64,000 bases of DNA from Prorocentrum cordatum (GCA_963575745.1 CAUYUJ010003868.1:1-64000); one strand, 5' to 3'. Numbered from the stretch's first letter, positions 1-9,394 are shown. Notes: a model not told the origin generated them from the letters alone. Program-made: numbers and translations.

Positions 1-360
1 CACACTTCGTGCTCTTCGACCTCCCAGAACTCCATTCCCGGGCCACATTCTGAATGCCCGGAGCCAACTGTAGGCCACTTCGTGCTCTTCGACCTCCCAG
101 AACTCCATTCCCGGGCCACATTCTGAATGCCCGGAGCCAACGGTAGGCCACTTCGTGCTCTTCGACTTCCCAGAACTCCATTCCCGGGCCACATTTTGAA
201 TGCCCGGAGCCAACTGTAGGCCACTTCGTGCTCTTCGATTTCCCAGAACTCCATTCCCGGGCCACATTTTGGATGCCCGGAGCCAACTCTAGTCCACTTC
301 CTGGTCTTCGAGTTCCCAGAACTCCATTCCCGGGCCACATTTTGAATAGCCAGACGCTTC
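1..360. repeat. 73-bp tandem satellite, about five copies
   Basis: The word ACTTCGTGCTCTTCGA starts at about 4, 77, 150 and 223, with a diverged copy at 296, giving a constant 73-bp period. The array is cut by the left window edge and decays after about 345. It ends just before the first gene's reading frame opens. Confidence 0.95.
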
Positions 361-384
361 ATACTCCTTCCGCCACAGCTGTGT

Positions 385-2661
385 TTGGTTCAGGACTTGC
401 TAGTGACACTGCAGTCCTCTGCATTCAATCGTGCCACTGCATTCATTCACTGCAGACCACTGAGTTTTGATTGCAATGGCGGTCCCCTGGCCGTACCCCC
501 ATGTCCAACGTTCATCCGCAGCCTCTGCTCCGCGAGGCTCGTCCGAAGTGTCGCCGCCTCGCGGTGCTTCTCAGCCTGCGCCGCCTCGCGGTGCTTCTCA
601 GCCTGCGGAGGAAGGTGGACAGACGCCTGTTCTGGCGCTGTGCAGCCTGCGTCTTTCACGGTCGCCTCGTTCAATTTCGGGTTCGAGCAGGGCATGATGA
701 CTGGTAAGCAGGCGGCCACTCACTGCGCTAACTTCGGAAGGTTGTGCGCCGCGATAGTGGAGACCGCTGATGCTGATATTGTCTGTGGCTGCGAGGTCGG
801 TGCGTTCCGTGAAGGCTTTCGCCGAGCAGGGATCAACGTGACAGAGATCCTCAGTAAGCCTTTCGGTGATGGCATTCGCTTCTCGGAGGTCGACAACTAC
901 TTGACTCTCGGGGGGTTCCGCGGTGCTTCTCAGCCTGCGGAACTGACTCTGTGCGAAGACAGCAAAGTTTACAGGCCTCCTAGCGGCCGAGAGATTGATG
1001 CTGTTATTTCACAATTTGAGGTGAACAAACCAGGCCATGACAAGTTCCACGTGGTGATCGCCAACATGCACATCGTGTGCGGCAAGAAACCGCCGACCAT
1101 CCAGACTCGAAAGCGGACAGTTCGCAATCTCCGCTTGCACCTGGACTGCCTGGGAAAGATTCTTGAGAATCTGAGCCAGGCAGTCGTTCTGCTTTTAGTC
1201 GGCGACGACAACCTCACTTTCCAGGAGGCGCGGGAGGCTTACCAGCGCCAGCAGAACGACGAGAAGCTCTGGGAGGTCCATGCCACTCCGGCCGACCTCA
1301 AAGGCGACCACGTCGCGGTCTGCGGAGCAGTCGCCCGTTTCTGCTCCATTGCCGTTGGCGCGTCTTTTACGGATCGTGGCATGCGCAACGACGCAAACGA
1401 TGCGGTGGCGGTTGTGCTCACTCTCCCTGGTGCTATTCAGCCTGGGGAGAGCAAGAGGCGGAAGATTGTCGTCGAAAACGTCTCCGACGCCGACGTCAGC
1501 GTACAGGCGGACCGCGAGTCTTCTGTGCATTGGGATCGGTCGCCGAGTTCTACTCCTCCGCTTTCACCGACTTCTCCGGGTGATCCCGACTACGTCGAGG
1601 ATGTCGTTCAGAATCGCGCGGACGACTTGCACAGGGAGCTGAGGCAGCTTTGGGGCGACAGGTACGACGAGGAGTACGATCCGAAAGTCCTCCATCATCT
1701 CAGTCTCTTGCTTTTCAAAAAGAGGAAGTCCACGGAGCCAGCGGACACTAATCCAGCTGGCGCTCCTCAGCCTGGCTCGGAATACGACGCGGCCTTTGCG
1801 TCTCAGGAGGAGACTGGCCGAGCCATTCTCTCTGTCCTTAAGCTTCGACATGACTTTCTGCGGAGCAAGAACATCGACGACATGCGCTGCGATCTCACGG
1901 AGCCTGAGCGCCAGGAATTGGTCAGAGTAGCTCGCGACCAGTACGAGCAGTCGCGGCAGCAGCGTGCGCTTCAGGAACGGGATATCGAAAAGGGAAAAGC
2001 GAAAGGCAAGTCTGCGCCACAAGGGGGCCATGCGGTTCCGCAGGGTCCTAACAAAGGGCCAGGCGGTAAGAAAGGGTCTCACGGTGCTTCTCAGCCTGCG
2101 GGAAAAGGTGGCCAGGCCAAGGGTGCAGGTCTGGGTAGCGTCGCCAAGTTTGTGAAAGACCAGAAGCGTAAGCGGTGGCATCGCCATTTGCAACGTGTGG
2201 CCGGTACTAAACAGATCTGGGAGGTGCTGGCCTTCTCAGGGCGATTCGACGTTGATTGGTTAACGCAAGCGTTGCAAGCTGATCACAGTGAGGGCCGTGA
2301 TGCAGCAGTTCCCGAGGAAGCTCTGCGGCAACAGCGGCGCCGGCTGCACCACCCGAAGGCCGAGGCCATCGCGCGCTACAACGAGGGGGAGCGGCTTTCC
2401 CTCCATCTGTCTGCCCAGGCTGGCCAGGCAAAGCCGAACTTCACGCGCAGGCAGCTGGACGTGTTGCAGATGTTTGAGAGCGGAGCGCTGCTTCAAATCC
2501 GCAACCAAGCGATTCTGGCGTTGGGGCACGGCCGTCTGTTCAGGGGCGATGGCGACTACCTGGGCATCGGCGGCAGCACGGGCGGTGGCTCCAGGCGCAT
2601 CATCGATTCTTGGCAGCCGCCGGACTGGCGTGATTTCCTCCAAGACGATCAGGACATCTGA
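385..2661 (+). CDS. Endonuclease/exonuclease/phosphatase (EEP)-superfamily-like protein
   Basis: This is an uninterrupted 758-residue frame. Residues about 93-320 carry the ordered signature of the EEP fold: SFNFG (N97), CEVG (E137), NMHI (H229), GDDN (273-276) and GDH (308-309). These match the catalytic Asn, Glu, His, GDxN and DH positions of AP-endonuclease/DNase I-like metal-dependent phosphodiesterases, so catalysis looks possible. The substrate cannot be told. The C-terminal half is charged (lysine-rich about 560-640) and of unknown fold. Hairpin-element copies are read through in two different frames: as CFSAC near residues 60-75, and as GASQPA near 180 and 590. The true start is uncertain. 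The first ~90 residues look poor, and the EEP fold starts near nucleotide 660, so translation or an exon may begin later than 385. A cellular gene and a domesticated retroelement nuclease are both possible. There is no RT nearby. Confidence 0.7.
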   Translation: MVQDLLVTLQSSAFNRATAFIHCRPLSFDCNGGPLAVPPCPTFIRSLCSARLVRSVAASRCFSACAASRCFSACGGRWTDACSGAVQPASFTVASFNFGFEQGMMTGKQAATHCANFGRLCAAIVETADADIVCGCEVGAFREGFRRAGINVTEILSKPFGDGIRFSEVDNYLTLGGFRGASQPAELTLCEDSKVYRPPSGREIDAVISQFEVNKPGHDKFHVVIANMHIVCGKKPPTIQTRKRTVRNLRLHLDCLGKILENLSQAVVLLLVGDDNLTFQEAREAYQRQQNDEKLWEVHATPADLKGDHVAVCGAVARFCSIAVGASFTDRGMRNDANDAVAVVLTLPGAIQPGESKRRKIVVENVSDADVSVQADRESSVHWDRSPSSTPPLSPTSPGDPDYVEDVVQNRADDLHRELRQLWGDRYDEEYDPKVLHHLSLLLFKKRKSTEPADTNPAGAPQPGSEYDAAFASQEETGRAILSVLKLRHDFLRSKNIDDMRCDLTEPERQELVRVARDQYEQSRQQRALQERDIEKGKAKGKSAPQGGHAVPQGPNKGPGGKKGSHGASQPAGKGGQAKGAGLGSVAKFVKDQKRKRWHRHLQRVAGTKQIWEVLAFSGRFDVDWLTQALQADHSEGRDAAVPEEALRQQRRRLHHPKAEAIARYNEGERLSLHLSAQAGQAKPNFTRRQLDVLQMFESGALLQIRNQAILALGHGRLFRGDGDYLGIGGSTGGGSRRIIDSWQPPDWRDFLQDDQDI
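555..2102 (+). repeat. Hairpin elements inside the EEP-like reading frame (6 copies)
   Basis: Cores related to GGTGCTTCTCAGCC start at 563, 590, 922, 1429, 1759 and 2083. The flanks are complementary to each other. For example the copy at 922 is bordered by TTCCGC and TGCGGAA, giving an 8-bp stem with one G-T pair. The copies at 1429 and 1759 are diverged in the core. All copies keep the host frame open. Confidence 0.8.
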
Positions 2662-2678
2662 GTTTTGCAAGTCTCCCT

Positions 2679-3512
2679 GCCCGCGGTGCTTCTCAGCCTG
2701 CGGTCTGCCGCTCTCCAGCTGCGGTCTCGAGCAGTAGTGTTCGAAAGCATGCGAGTTCCTGCGGTGCTTCTCAGTCTGCAGGTTTCGCAGCCTGCGCTCT
2801 GCAGTATAAGTGCTTTTCAGCATGCGACATCCTGCGGTGCTTCTCAGCCTGCAGGGTTCGCAACGTGCGGTTTGCAATGCATTCCTTTTCAGTATGCGAG
2901 TTCTTGCGGTGTTTCTCAGGCTGCAGGGCTCCGAGGCTCTTCGCTTCGATGCCAATGTTTTCAGACACCGTAGCTCCGTTCCGTAAACATCTTCCAAGAG
3001 CCGCTCGCAACCTTTTGCAGCTGGCGGTCTGCAGACGTAGTCTGTCTCAGCATGCGAGCTCCCGCACGCTTCGCCGGCTTTTGCTGCGCGGACAATTTTC
3101 TCACACCCGTCAGCGCCGTTTGTAGGCGTCAGAAAAACATGTAGACATTCACGAAGGGCTTAGTCTGTATATCGTCACATCATTACATACGCAGTCGTCG
3201 AACACATCGGTGTACATTCAGCGCTTTGTCCTTCTACAGCATTCTTTCCGTTGATAACAGTGTTCTGATGGGTTCGCTTCGTTCTAAAAGCGTTGATAGC
3301 AGTGTCTCGTTTGCGGACAACTCATTCTATATCAACTCACTGATACCGAGTTTCCTTTCACCATAAGTGAATGCATACCAGTGTATGTTGGTTACTACAA
3401 AAGTGGGTTCCTACAACCGACTTCATGATCGCTATCATCATCGCAGATTTCACTCATCCTCATCACCACGACTGGTTCACGTTGGCCTGCGGTGCTTCTC
3501 AGCCTGCAGTTC
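2679..3512 (+). repeat. Hairpin elements in the 3' flank of the EEP-like gene (5 copies)
   Basis: Cores start at 2685, 2763, 2836, 2908 and 3491. The usual form is CCTGC-core-TGCAGG, which can fold as a 7-bp stem, a bulged T and a 2-bp inner stem. The copy at 2908 has T for C on one arm but still pairs through T-G wobble. These copies are outside the recognised coding region. Confidence 0.8.
2794..3236 (+). repeat. 3' block, copy 1 of a ~440-bp duplication
   Basis: The block matches 5556-5997 almost base for base, with one or two single-base indels, from GCGCTCTGCAGTA to GCGCTTTGTCCTTCTA. Each copy carries two hairpin elements. It follows the stop of the EEP-like gene by about 130 bp, so it is probably 3' UTR or downstream flank. 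Confidence 0.9.
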
Positions 3513-4080
3513 CTTTCGTTACACTGTAGTTGAAGCCGTTCATGGCAGTGACTCGTTTAAAGACAACTTTAGTATTGGGGGAAGTGTCGATAGCAGCGTT
3601 TCTTTTTACTTATACAAGCGTTGATAGCAGTGTCTCGTTTGTGGACAACTCATTATATATAAACTCATTCATACAGAGTTTCTTTTCGCAGCAAGTGAAT
3701 GCACAGCAGTGTATCTGCATTACTGGCCCCCACTCCATTATCACTATCATCATCAACGATTTCCTACACGCGTGTGCGCGGCGGTCGCCATGAGTGAATA
3801 GTTTGCAGAGACTTCTCGCATTGATACCCATGGGTCACTTCAGAGTGAACTCATTTGTGATCTTCTTTCATTGGAAGTTGAATCGGTTGATGGCAGTGCC
3901 TCGTTTAAACTCCACTTTGGTATTGCTAGTAGTGTCAATGCCAGCGTTTCTTTTTAATTGTGCAAGCGTTGGTAGCAGTGTCTCGTTTGTGGTTAGTTAT
4001 AACAGCGTTGACAGCAGTGTCTCGTTTGCGGACACCTCATTGTACATCAACTCGCTGATACCGGGTTTCCTATCAACACC
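3245..4080 (+). repeat. Degenerate ~350-bp direct repeats upstream of gene 2
   Basis: Sequence 3534-3720 is repeated with divergence at 3886-4075, and a partial copy lies at 3249-3390. The shared words are GTTGATAGCAGTGTCTCGTTTG and the phrase around CTCATT..ATCAACTC. No convincing coding sequence is seen. The stretch probably includes the 5' flank of the next gene. Confidence 0.8.
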
Positions 4081-4131
4081 ATCATCATCATCCTTAACCA
4101 TGTTTGCTCGAGTTTCACCTGGCCGTCCAGC

Positions 4132-4766
4132 CGCGGCGGTGCTCCTCAGCCTGCCTTGTCACAATGCCAGCACGCGGCAAGGCATCGCCCCCGCCACCCC
4201 CGGCCCCGTGCGATGGCCCGTGGGAGATTCTGCCGGATCCGCCCGCACCGACTCCTCAGCCAGGTGTCGACGTGGTCTTTGAGCAGGCTCACCTCGAAGA
4301 CATCCGCCGTGCACCAGGGATGGGCGGCAAGACCGCCTGCCAGTGGCAGCGCGCGCTGCGCGCCGAGTGCATTGTCAACAACTTGTCGTTCAAAGACGTA
4401 ACAAACGACCCGTCCTACGACTGGAAGCAACTGCTTCGGTCTGCCGCTCCGGGTTTCGCTGAGCGCATAATCGGGCAGGGCATCGCCCAGGTTCTCTTTC
4501 GCATCATCGAGACAGAGCGCGACCCTAACTACTCCAACACGGATGGCCACGGCAGGCACTTCTTCGAGTTCCGTCGTGCAGACGGTTCAGCCATGCGCCT
4601 GCATTACCATAAGAACGGCCGACCCGATGAGCCCACCTATGTCGGTCCACCACGCGCCGTTGCTCAGCCTGCCGTGCCTGAGCCTGGCGCTGCTCAGCCT
4701 CATGTTCCTCGTGGCGGCGCTGCTCAGACTGCCGTGCCTGACGGTGGCGCTGCTCAGCCTGCCGAG
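4132..4766 (+). repeat. Hairpin-element derivatives in gene 2 (5 copies)
   Basis: Cores start at 4138 (GGTGCTCCTCAGCC), 4659 (shortened), 4686, 4716 and 4746 (GGCGCTGCTCAGCC type). The last three recur every ~30 bp and encode GAAQP repeats. They look like diverged copies of the same element, with weaker arm complementarity. Confidence 0.6.
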
Positions 4767-5234
4767 ACTGGCGGTGATGCCCCACTGCTCTTCACACAGG
4801 AGCACCTGCAAGAGGCAGCCTGCTCGCGCCAGATTGTGGGCCGCGACGAAGCCAGCGCCGCTCTCCAATCGCTGTTGCACTACCACCATGGCGAGACTGC
4901 CCCAGGTGCTGTTGACATCACCGATGGCTCAGCATTTGACTGGCTTCGATGGGTGGCACATATCGAAGGTGCGCGCGACGTCATCCGCAATGGCGTCCAC
5001 AGGGTCTACGCTGTCCGCTGGAATCCGCACTGGGCTCCAGAGGCCGTCTTCTGCTACGGCAACAACACCTACAGCACACTGGTGCCCCGCAAATCGCGCT
5101 ACACAGGCTCGTGGAGCCACGCGCGAATTGTGACTCACCGGAACGCCAATTGGGTGACCGAACCGTTGCTATCTGCGGCCCCTGTGGCAGCTACGCCGTG
5201 GCTGGTGTTGCGGGATCAAATAACCTGGGAGTGA
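4164..5234 (+). CDS. Unrecognised protein with GAAQP repeats (gene 2)
   Basis: The frame is open from 4104. The ATG at 4164 (MPARGKAS) is preferred because the upstream codons lie in repeat and hairpin sequence. The protein has about 356 residues. An early proline stretch is followed by a folded-looking segment with conserved-type Trp, Tyr and Gly (W..LLRSAAPGFAERIIGQGI and further), then a low-complexity linker made of GAAQPA/GAAQPH repeats coded by hairpin-element derivatives. A second Trp-rich segment follows (WLRWVAHIEGARDVI, then WNPHWAPEAVFCYG). No family is recognised and no catalytic motif is evident. Coding-like sequence continues in a different frame (about 5300-5555), so the C-terminus may continue after a frameshift or small intron. 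The shared 3' block with the EEP-like gene suggests that the two genes duplicated or spread together. Confidence 0.55.
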   Translation: MPARGKASPPPPPAPCDGPWEILPDPPAPTPQPGVDVVFEQAHLEDIRRAPGMGGKTACQWQRALRAECIVNNLSFKDVTNDPSYDWKQLLRSAAPGFAERIIGQGIAQVLFRIIETERDPNYSNTDGHGRHFFEFRRADGSAMRLHYHKNGRPDEPTYVGPPRAVAQPAVPEPGAAQPHVPRGGAAQTAVPDGGAAQPAETGGDAPLLFTQEHLQEAACSRQIVGRDEASAALQSLLHYHHGETAPGAVDITDGSAFDWLRWVAHIEGARDVIRNGVHRVYAVRWNPHWAPEAVFCYGNNTYSTLVPRKSRYTGSWSHARIVTHRNANWVTEPLLSAAPVAATPWLVLRDQITWE

Positions 5235-5247
5235 TCTCTGGCAAACG

Positions 5248-5692
5248 AGATGTGGTGCTTCTCAGCCTGCACTCATGTGACACGCAATGCCGTGCCCTGC
5301 AATCGCGTGGTGTTTCTCAGCCTGCACTCGCAGGTCCTTCGGAGGTCAATTGTTATGAGTTCGGCACGGTCTCGGTCAAGTACAGCGTGCTGTGGGGATC
5401 CCGAGATGGGGCCTGGCTCAAGGTGCTCAAGACGTACTGGAGTGTCCCAGAGCCGGAGTGCCAGCTGATCCTCGGGAGTTGGAACGGCATTTTCAGGCCG
5501 TGGCCGGACACGTTCTGGATCAGGACGGGGGGGTCCGAGCCCGAGATAGATGCTAGCGCTCTGCAGTACAAGTGCTTTTCAGCATGCGACATCCTGCGGT
5601 GCTTCTCAGCCTGCAGGGTTCGCAGCGTGCGGTTTGCAATGCATTCCTTTTCAGTATGCGAGTTCCTGCGGTGTTTCTCAGGTTGCAGGGCT
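5248..5692 (+). repeat. Hairpin elements 3' of gene 2 (4 copies)
   Basis: Cores start at 5254, 5309, 5598 and 5670. The copies at 5254 and 5309 have TGCACTC right arms and weak stems. Those at 5598 and 5670 have CCTGC and GCAGG arms and lie in the duplicated 3' block. The 5670 copy has lost two core bases to G-T-pairing variants but keeps the stem. Confidence 0.75.
5300..5556 (+). other. Coding-like stretch in the frame after gene 2
   Basis: In the frame that reads the 5309 hairpin as GVSQPA, an aromatic-rich peptide follows (YEFGTVSVKYSVLWG, then WLKVLKTYWSVPE, then WNGIFRPWPDTFWI). It is open from 4949 to 5905, but only 5300-5556 looks like protein. It may be the true C-terminal part of gene 2, reached by a frameshift or an intron near 5234. 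Confidence 0.4.
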
Positions 5693-5997
5693 CCGAGGCT
5701 CTTCCCTTCGATGCCAATGTTTTCAGACACCGTAGCTCCGTTCCGTAAACATCTTCCAAGAGCCGCTCGCAACTTTTGCAGCTGGCGGTCTGCAGACGTA
5801 GTCTGTCTCAGCATGCGAGCTCCCGCACGCTTCGCCGGCTTTTGCTGCGCGGACAATTTTCTCACACACGTCAGCGCCGTTTGTAGGCGTCAGAAAAACA
5901 TGTAGACATTCACGAAGGGCTCAGTCTGTATATCGTCACATCATTACATACGCAGTCGTCGAACACATCGGTGTACATTCAGCGCTTTGTCCTTCTA
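5556..5997 (+). repeat. 3' block, copy 2 of the ~440-bp duplication
   Basis: This is the near-identical partner of 2794-3236. The identity stops abruptly at CCTTCTA, where a GAGGCT array begins. Confidence 0.9.
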
Positions 5998-5999
5998 GC

Positions 6000-6335
6000 T
6001 GGGTCGCTTCGTGCTGAGGCTGAGGCTGATGCAGGCTGAGGCTGAGGCAGGCTGAGGCTGAGGCCGAGGCCGACGGCAGACTGAGGCTGAGGCTGAAGCA
6101 GGCTGAGGCTGAGGCAGAGGCAGGCTGAGGCTGAGGCTGAGGCTGAGGCAGATGCTGAGGCAGGCTGAGGCTGAGGCTGAGGCTGATGCAGGCTGAGGCT
6201 GAGGCAGGCTGAGGCTGAGGCCGAGGCCGAAAGGCAGACTGATGCTGAGGCTAAAGCAGGCTGAGGCTGAGGCTGAGGCAGGCAGGCTGAGGCTGAGGCT
6301 GAGGCTGAGGCTGAGGCTGTGACTGCGACTGCCGT
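6000..6335 (+). repeat. GAGGCT hexanucleotide-type array
   Basis: Imperfect runs of GAGGCT are interspersed with GAGGCAG and GAGGCCG. It abuts the duplicated 3' block directly. Confidence 0.95.
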
Positions 6336-6744
6336 TGCCACTGCGACTGTCCTCGCGAATGCGACAACGACTGCGAGAACAGCAGAATTCTACAACTGGA
6401 TTCTCATCCGAATTTTAAGGGGAATGCTTCCAGATATGCTCCTACACATGGCTGTTAGGTTGCTTTGCCGGGATAATGAAAAGAACAGGGGTTAGATCCG
6501 AGAAATCCGCGCGGTCCTCCGAGTCTTTGGTGTTTATGCCATTCTTCGGTCCCATATTGGAAGGGGGACGAGAAGGCCGAGCAGGACCGAGGAGGGATGG
6601 GGTCGGGGCAGCAGGGGGAAGAAGGACGGATGGGGGGGGGGCGGGGGTCGTGGCCTTTCTGCTGGACAGCTCTCGCAGGATGGGGGATGGTCTTTGTGGA
6701 GCGTGAGGCGGTCATGCCCGATAGAGAAGGAGACAGAGGAATAT

Positions 6745-6753
6745 CAGAGAGAA

Positions 6754-6788
<35 letters not shown>

Positions 6789-6885
6789 AAAAAAAGAGGA
6801 GGAATATAGAGACAAAGATACTGGGGGGGAGAGAGAGAGAGAGAGAGAGAGAGAGCGACAGAGAGAGAGAGAAGGAGTGGAGATG
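6745..6885 (+). repeat. GA dinucleotide tract with an A run
   Basis: Two (GA)n runs lie either side of a short A12-G-rich segment. The flanks at 6340-6740 and 6890-7190 hold no recognisable gene. Confidence 0.95.
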
Positions 6886-7192
6886 GGGGAGAGCAGAGGA
6901 GAGGAGTTTGATAGCAGATGGGGGAGAGGGAGGAACACGAACACATGCCGTGATGGGACATCGGTGCCTTTTTTCGGAGGTGGAGGAGGAAAACAGCTGC
7001 CTGCTCCTGTTTGGTCTAGTAGGTGGCGAGATATCGTTTCCCACGCCTCTTAACACAGTCTCCTGATTCCTTCTCCTTTTTCCCTCCAGATATCGGATTG
7101 GTCTGAACGATGCAGTGCGAATGCAGATCCGCAGCGTGTGCGTATCGGCTGTTGGCTAAGTGTCTTCATTGGTCTCCGTGATGCGTTGACGC

Positions 7193-7800
7193 ATGGCTTG
7201 CATAAGGTGTCGCACGTGCCACGGTGACCTCAGGGAGAGGACTTCGATTGTAAGAGAAGCGTGTGCTGATGGTGATGGTGATGCTGATGGTGAGGGGAAT
7301 GAGGAGGAGGAGGAGGAGGAGGAGCACAGCATCTTAATGAGGATGAAGACCATGAGGCGGGACGGAGGGTGGTTTGAAGGCATGAAGCGGAGGTGGGGAG
7401 ACGCACCCGATATGTCAGCGGAGGAGGATGCAGAGGATGTGCAAGCGGACCACCTAGAAAACTATGTGATGAATAGCACATGGCGCTGGGAGAACATCGA
7501 CAGCGACAGTTATAGAGATGCATTGCGGAGCGGGTGCAACATCCGGCTGTGCAGCGACGGCGGCCGCTGGTACCGAGACGGCTCTGCTGGATGTGCTTGG
7601 GTCTTGTATTGTGTGCAACGGTACGGTGAAGCATGGGAGTTTTCTATCTTGGGGCATGCAGGTTTTCAGGTGAGCGGTGCAACATCGGCATTTGTCGCAT
7701 AGATTTTAGCTTTAGACGCAGCGTTGGCAACTCTCTCGCTCGTACTTGGATTGTTTACTGGGCAGTGTGTGTGTGTAATATGTTGGGAGCGCCACGGCGC
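7193..7800 (+). pseudogene. RNase H-like relic with a stop at the expected catalytic Glu
   Basis: The frame opening at 7193 has a GGA-coded Glu run, then a segment resembling the N-terminal half of retroelement RNase H: IRLCSDGGRW (Asp codon 7556-7558) followed by GSAGCAWVLYC, the usual beta1-turn-beta2 pattern. After TSAFVA comes a TAG (7700-7702), and the same frame continues ILALDAALATL. In related LINE RNase H domains the corresponding stretch reads A-E-x-x-A-L. The stop therefore sits where the second catalytic acid should be, one base from a Glu codon. No catalytic His or final Asp region is found downstream, where sequence becomes GAT-rich. This is probably a remnant of a LINE 3' end. 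Confidence 0.6.
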
Positions 7801-7824
7801 CAATCCTTGCGGAAGAAACAAGAA

Positions 7825-8335
7825 GTAATGTGATGCGAATGTTGATGACGATAACGACAGCGATGATGCCGATGCTGCTGCTGATGGTGATGGTGGTGAT
7901 GATGATGCAGATACTGCTGATGATTATTATGATGCTGATGCTGATGATGCTGACGCCGATGCTGTTCATGATTATGATGTTGATAACTGCTATGAGCCGA
8001 TTATGATGGTGCTGTTGTTGGTGATGATAATGTTGAGAATGGTGATGGCAATTATGATTTTACGGAGGAGTAAGAGGAATTATGTTAATGATGCAGGTGG
8101 TGATGATGAGGAGGATTATGCTGGTGATGCTGATGATGATGCTGTTGATGCTGATGCTGATGATGATAATGTTGAGGATGATGAGGGGGAGGGGGAGGAG
8201 GAGGATGAAGAGAAGGCGGAGTAGGAAACGGAGGAGGAGGAAACGGAGGAGGAGGAGGAGGAAACGGAGGAGGAGGAGGAGGAGGAGGAGGAGAAGGAAA
8301 CGGAGGAGGAGGATGAGCAGGAACGGGTGGGTAGG
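7825..8335 (+). repeat. GAT/GCTGAT then GGA arrays
   Basis: An interrupted GATGATGCTGAT array (7835-8190) passes into GGA/AAACGGAGG triplet repeats (8190-8325). Long open frames across it on both strands are repeat artefacts. The stretch 8335-9040 holds no recognisable gene. Confidence 0.95.
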
Positions 8336-9050
8336 AGATGATGCAAACGGAAGAGGACCTGGAGGAGAAGGTGTCCATTCTCGTACGAGACCCTTGCCTC
8401 TTTCTGGCTGCTTGTCACCTTCAAACCGTTGTCCTGTTTGCAGTAGGTTTGAATCGAGATGGCTTCTGCGTAAGCGCGGAATGCGCCCTTCCTTCTCTTC
8501 GCGCTACCCCCTTCGGTCGCGACAGGCGGCTCATCTTTTTTGGCAACTTTGCTGTAGGCGAACACCTGTGACGTTTTACCGTTTCAGTCGAGGGCAGCAC
8601 CGTAAGTTTTGCCACGAAACGCATCCAACCAACAAACCACTCACTACTTCTCACCCCTCTCTCCCCGCTGTGGCCCCCCCTGGCGCTTTCTCTGACAGGG
8701 TTTAGCTCTGCAGCTCCACCATTTGCCGACTAGTACCTGCGAAGGACCAGACTCCGTTGGGCTTTCGGGCTCGTATGTCTGCGCATAGGTATGCTGCCAT
8801 AGAACATTTCTTCGTGTGGGGAAGAGAAGGAGCAGGGGGAGGGAGGAGGCGGAAGAGGGGGAGGATCACATCTGGCAGGAGTGCTGGGGCGAGCCACTGC
8901 GGCGCCCGACTTGCGCCCCGCGGCCGCGCCGAGAGGCGGACGACGGCATGTTCGACGGGTCGTGGACCACGAGCGAGCAGCACCCCCCCTTAGACGGAGC
9001 GGGTCTTTTTCCCATCCTCTTCCACCCCTTCCGCCCTGCCCCCACCACAC

Positions 9051-9296
9051 CTTTGTGGGCCCCGGAAACAGCAGGGCCGTTTTTTCACCGTTTCCCTAAA
9101 AATGCCCATTGAAAATGGAAACGGCAAACAAACGGCGACCGGAAACGGCAAAAAAACGGCTCCAGGATTGGAACCAGAGCCGGAACCGGTCAGAAAACGG
9201 CGACGGAAAGGGTAAAACAACGGCGTCGGAACCGGCAAAAAACAGCAAAACGGAACCGGTAAAAAAACGGCCCTGTCGTTTCCAGGGCCCACTAAG
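9051..9296. mobile_element. MITE-like inverted-repeat element (246 bp)
   Basis: The left end CTTTGTGGGCCC matches the reverse complement of the right end (CTTAGTGGGCCC). The complementarity continues for about 45 bp through the GGGCCGTTTTTTC / GAAAAAACGGCCC region. The element is flanked by CACAC at 9046-9050 and 9297-9301, a candidate 5-bp target-site duplication. The interior is a degenerate GAAACGGCAAA repeat. No coding capacity. Confidence 0.75.
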
Positions 9297-9394
9297 CACA
9301 CCTCCCCGCCTCCCCTCCGCTTTGCCCCTCCCTCCCCCTTTGCCCCGTCTCCGCCTGCGCTAGGCCTGTCTTGGCCTCTCTTTTTTCTCACCCC

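Noticed and set aside
1-360. CRISPR-like array (regular 73-bp spacing)
   Set aside because: Units are similar over their full length. It is a satellite.
385-2661. EEP-like gene as the endonuclease of a LINE
   Set aside because: No RT, zinc knuckle or ORF1 lies nearby, the C-terminal half is unlike LINE ORF2, and it shares flanks with gene 2. A retroelement origin is not excluded but is unsupported here.
5740-5760. Spliced-leader relic (CCGTAGC word)
   Set aside because: Only seven bases match the dinoflagellate leader. The ATTTTGGCTCAAG part is absent.
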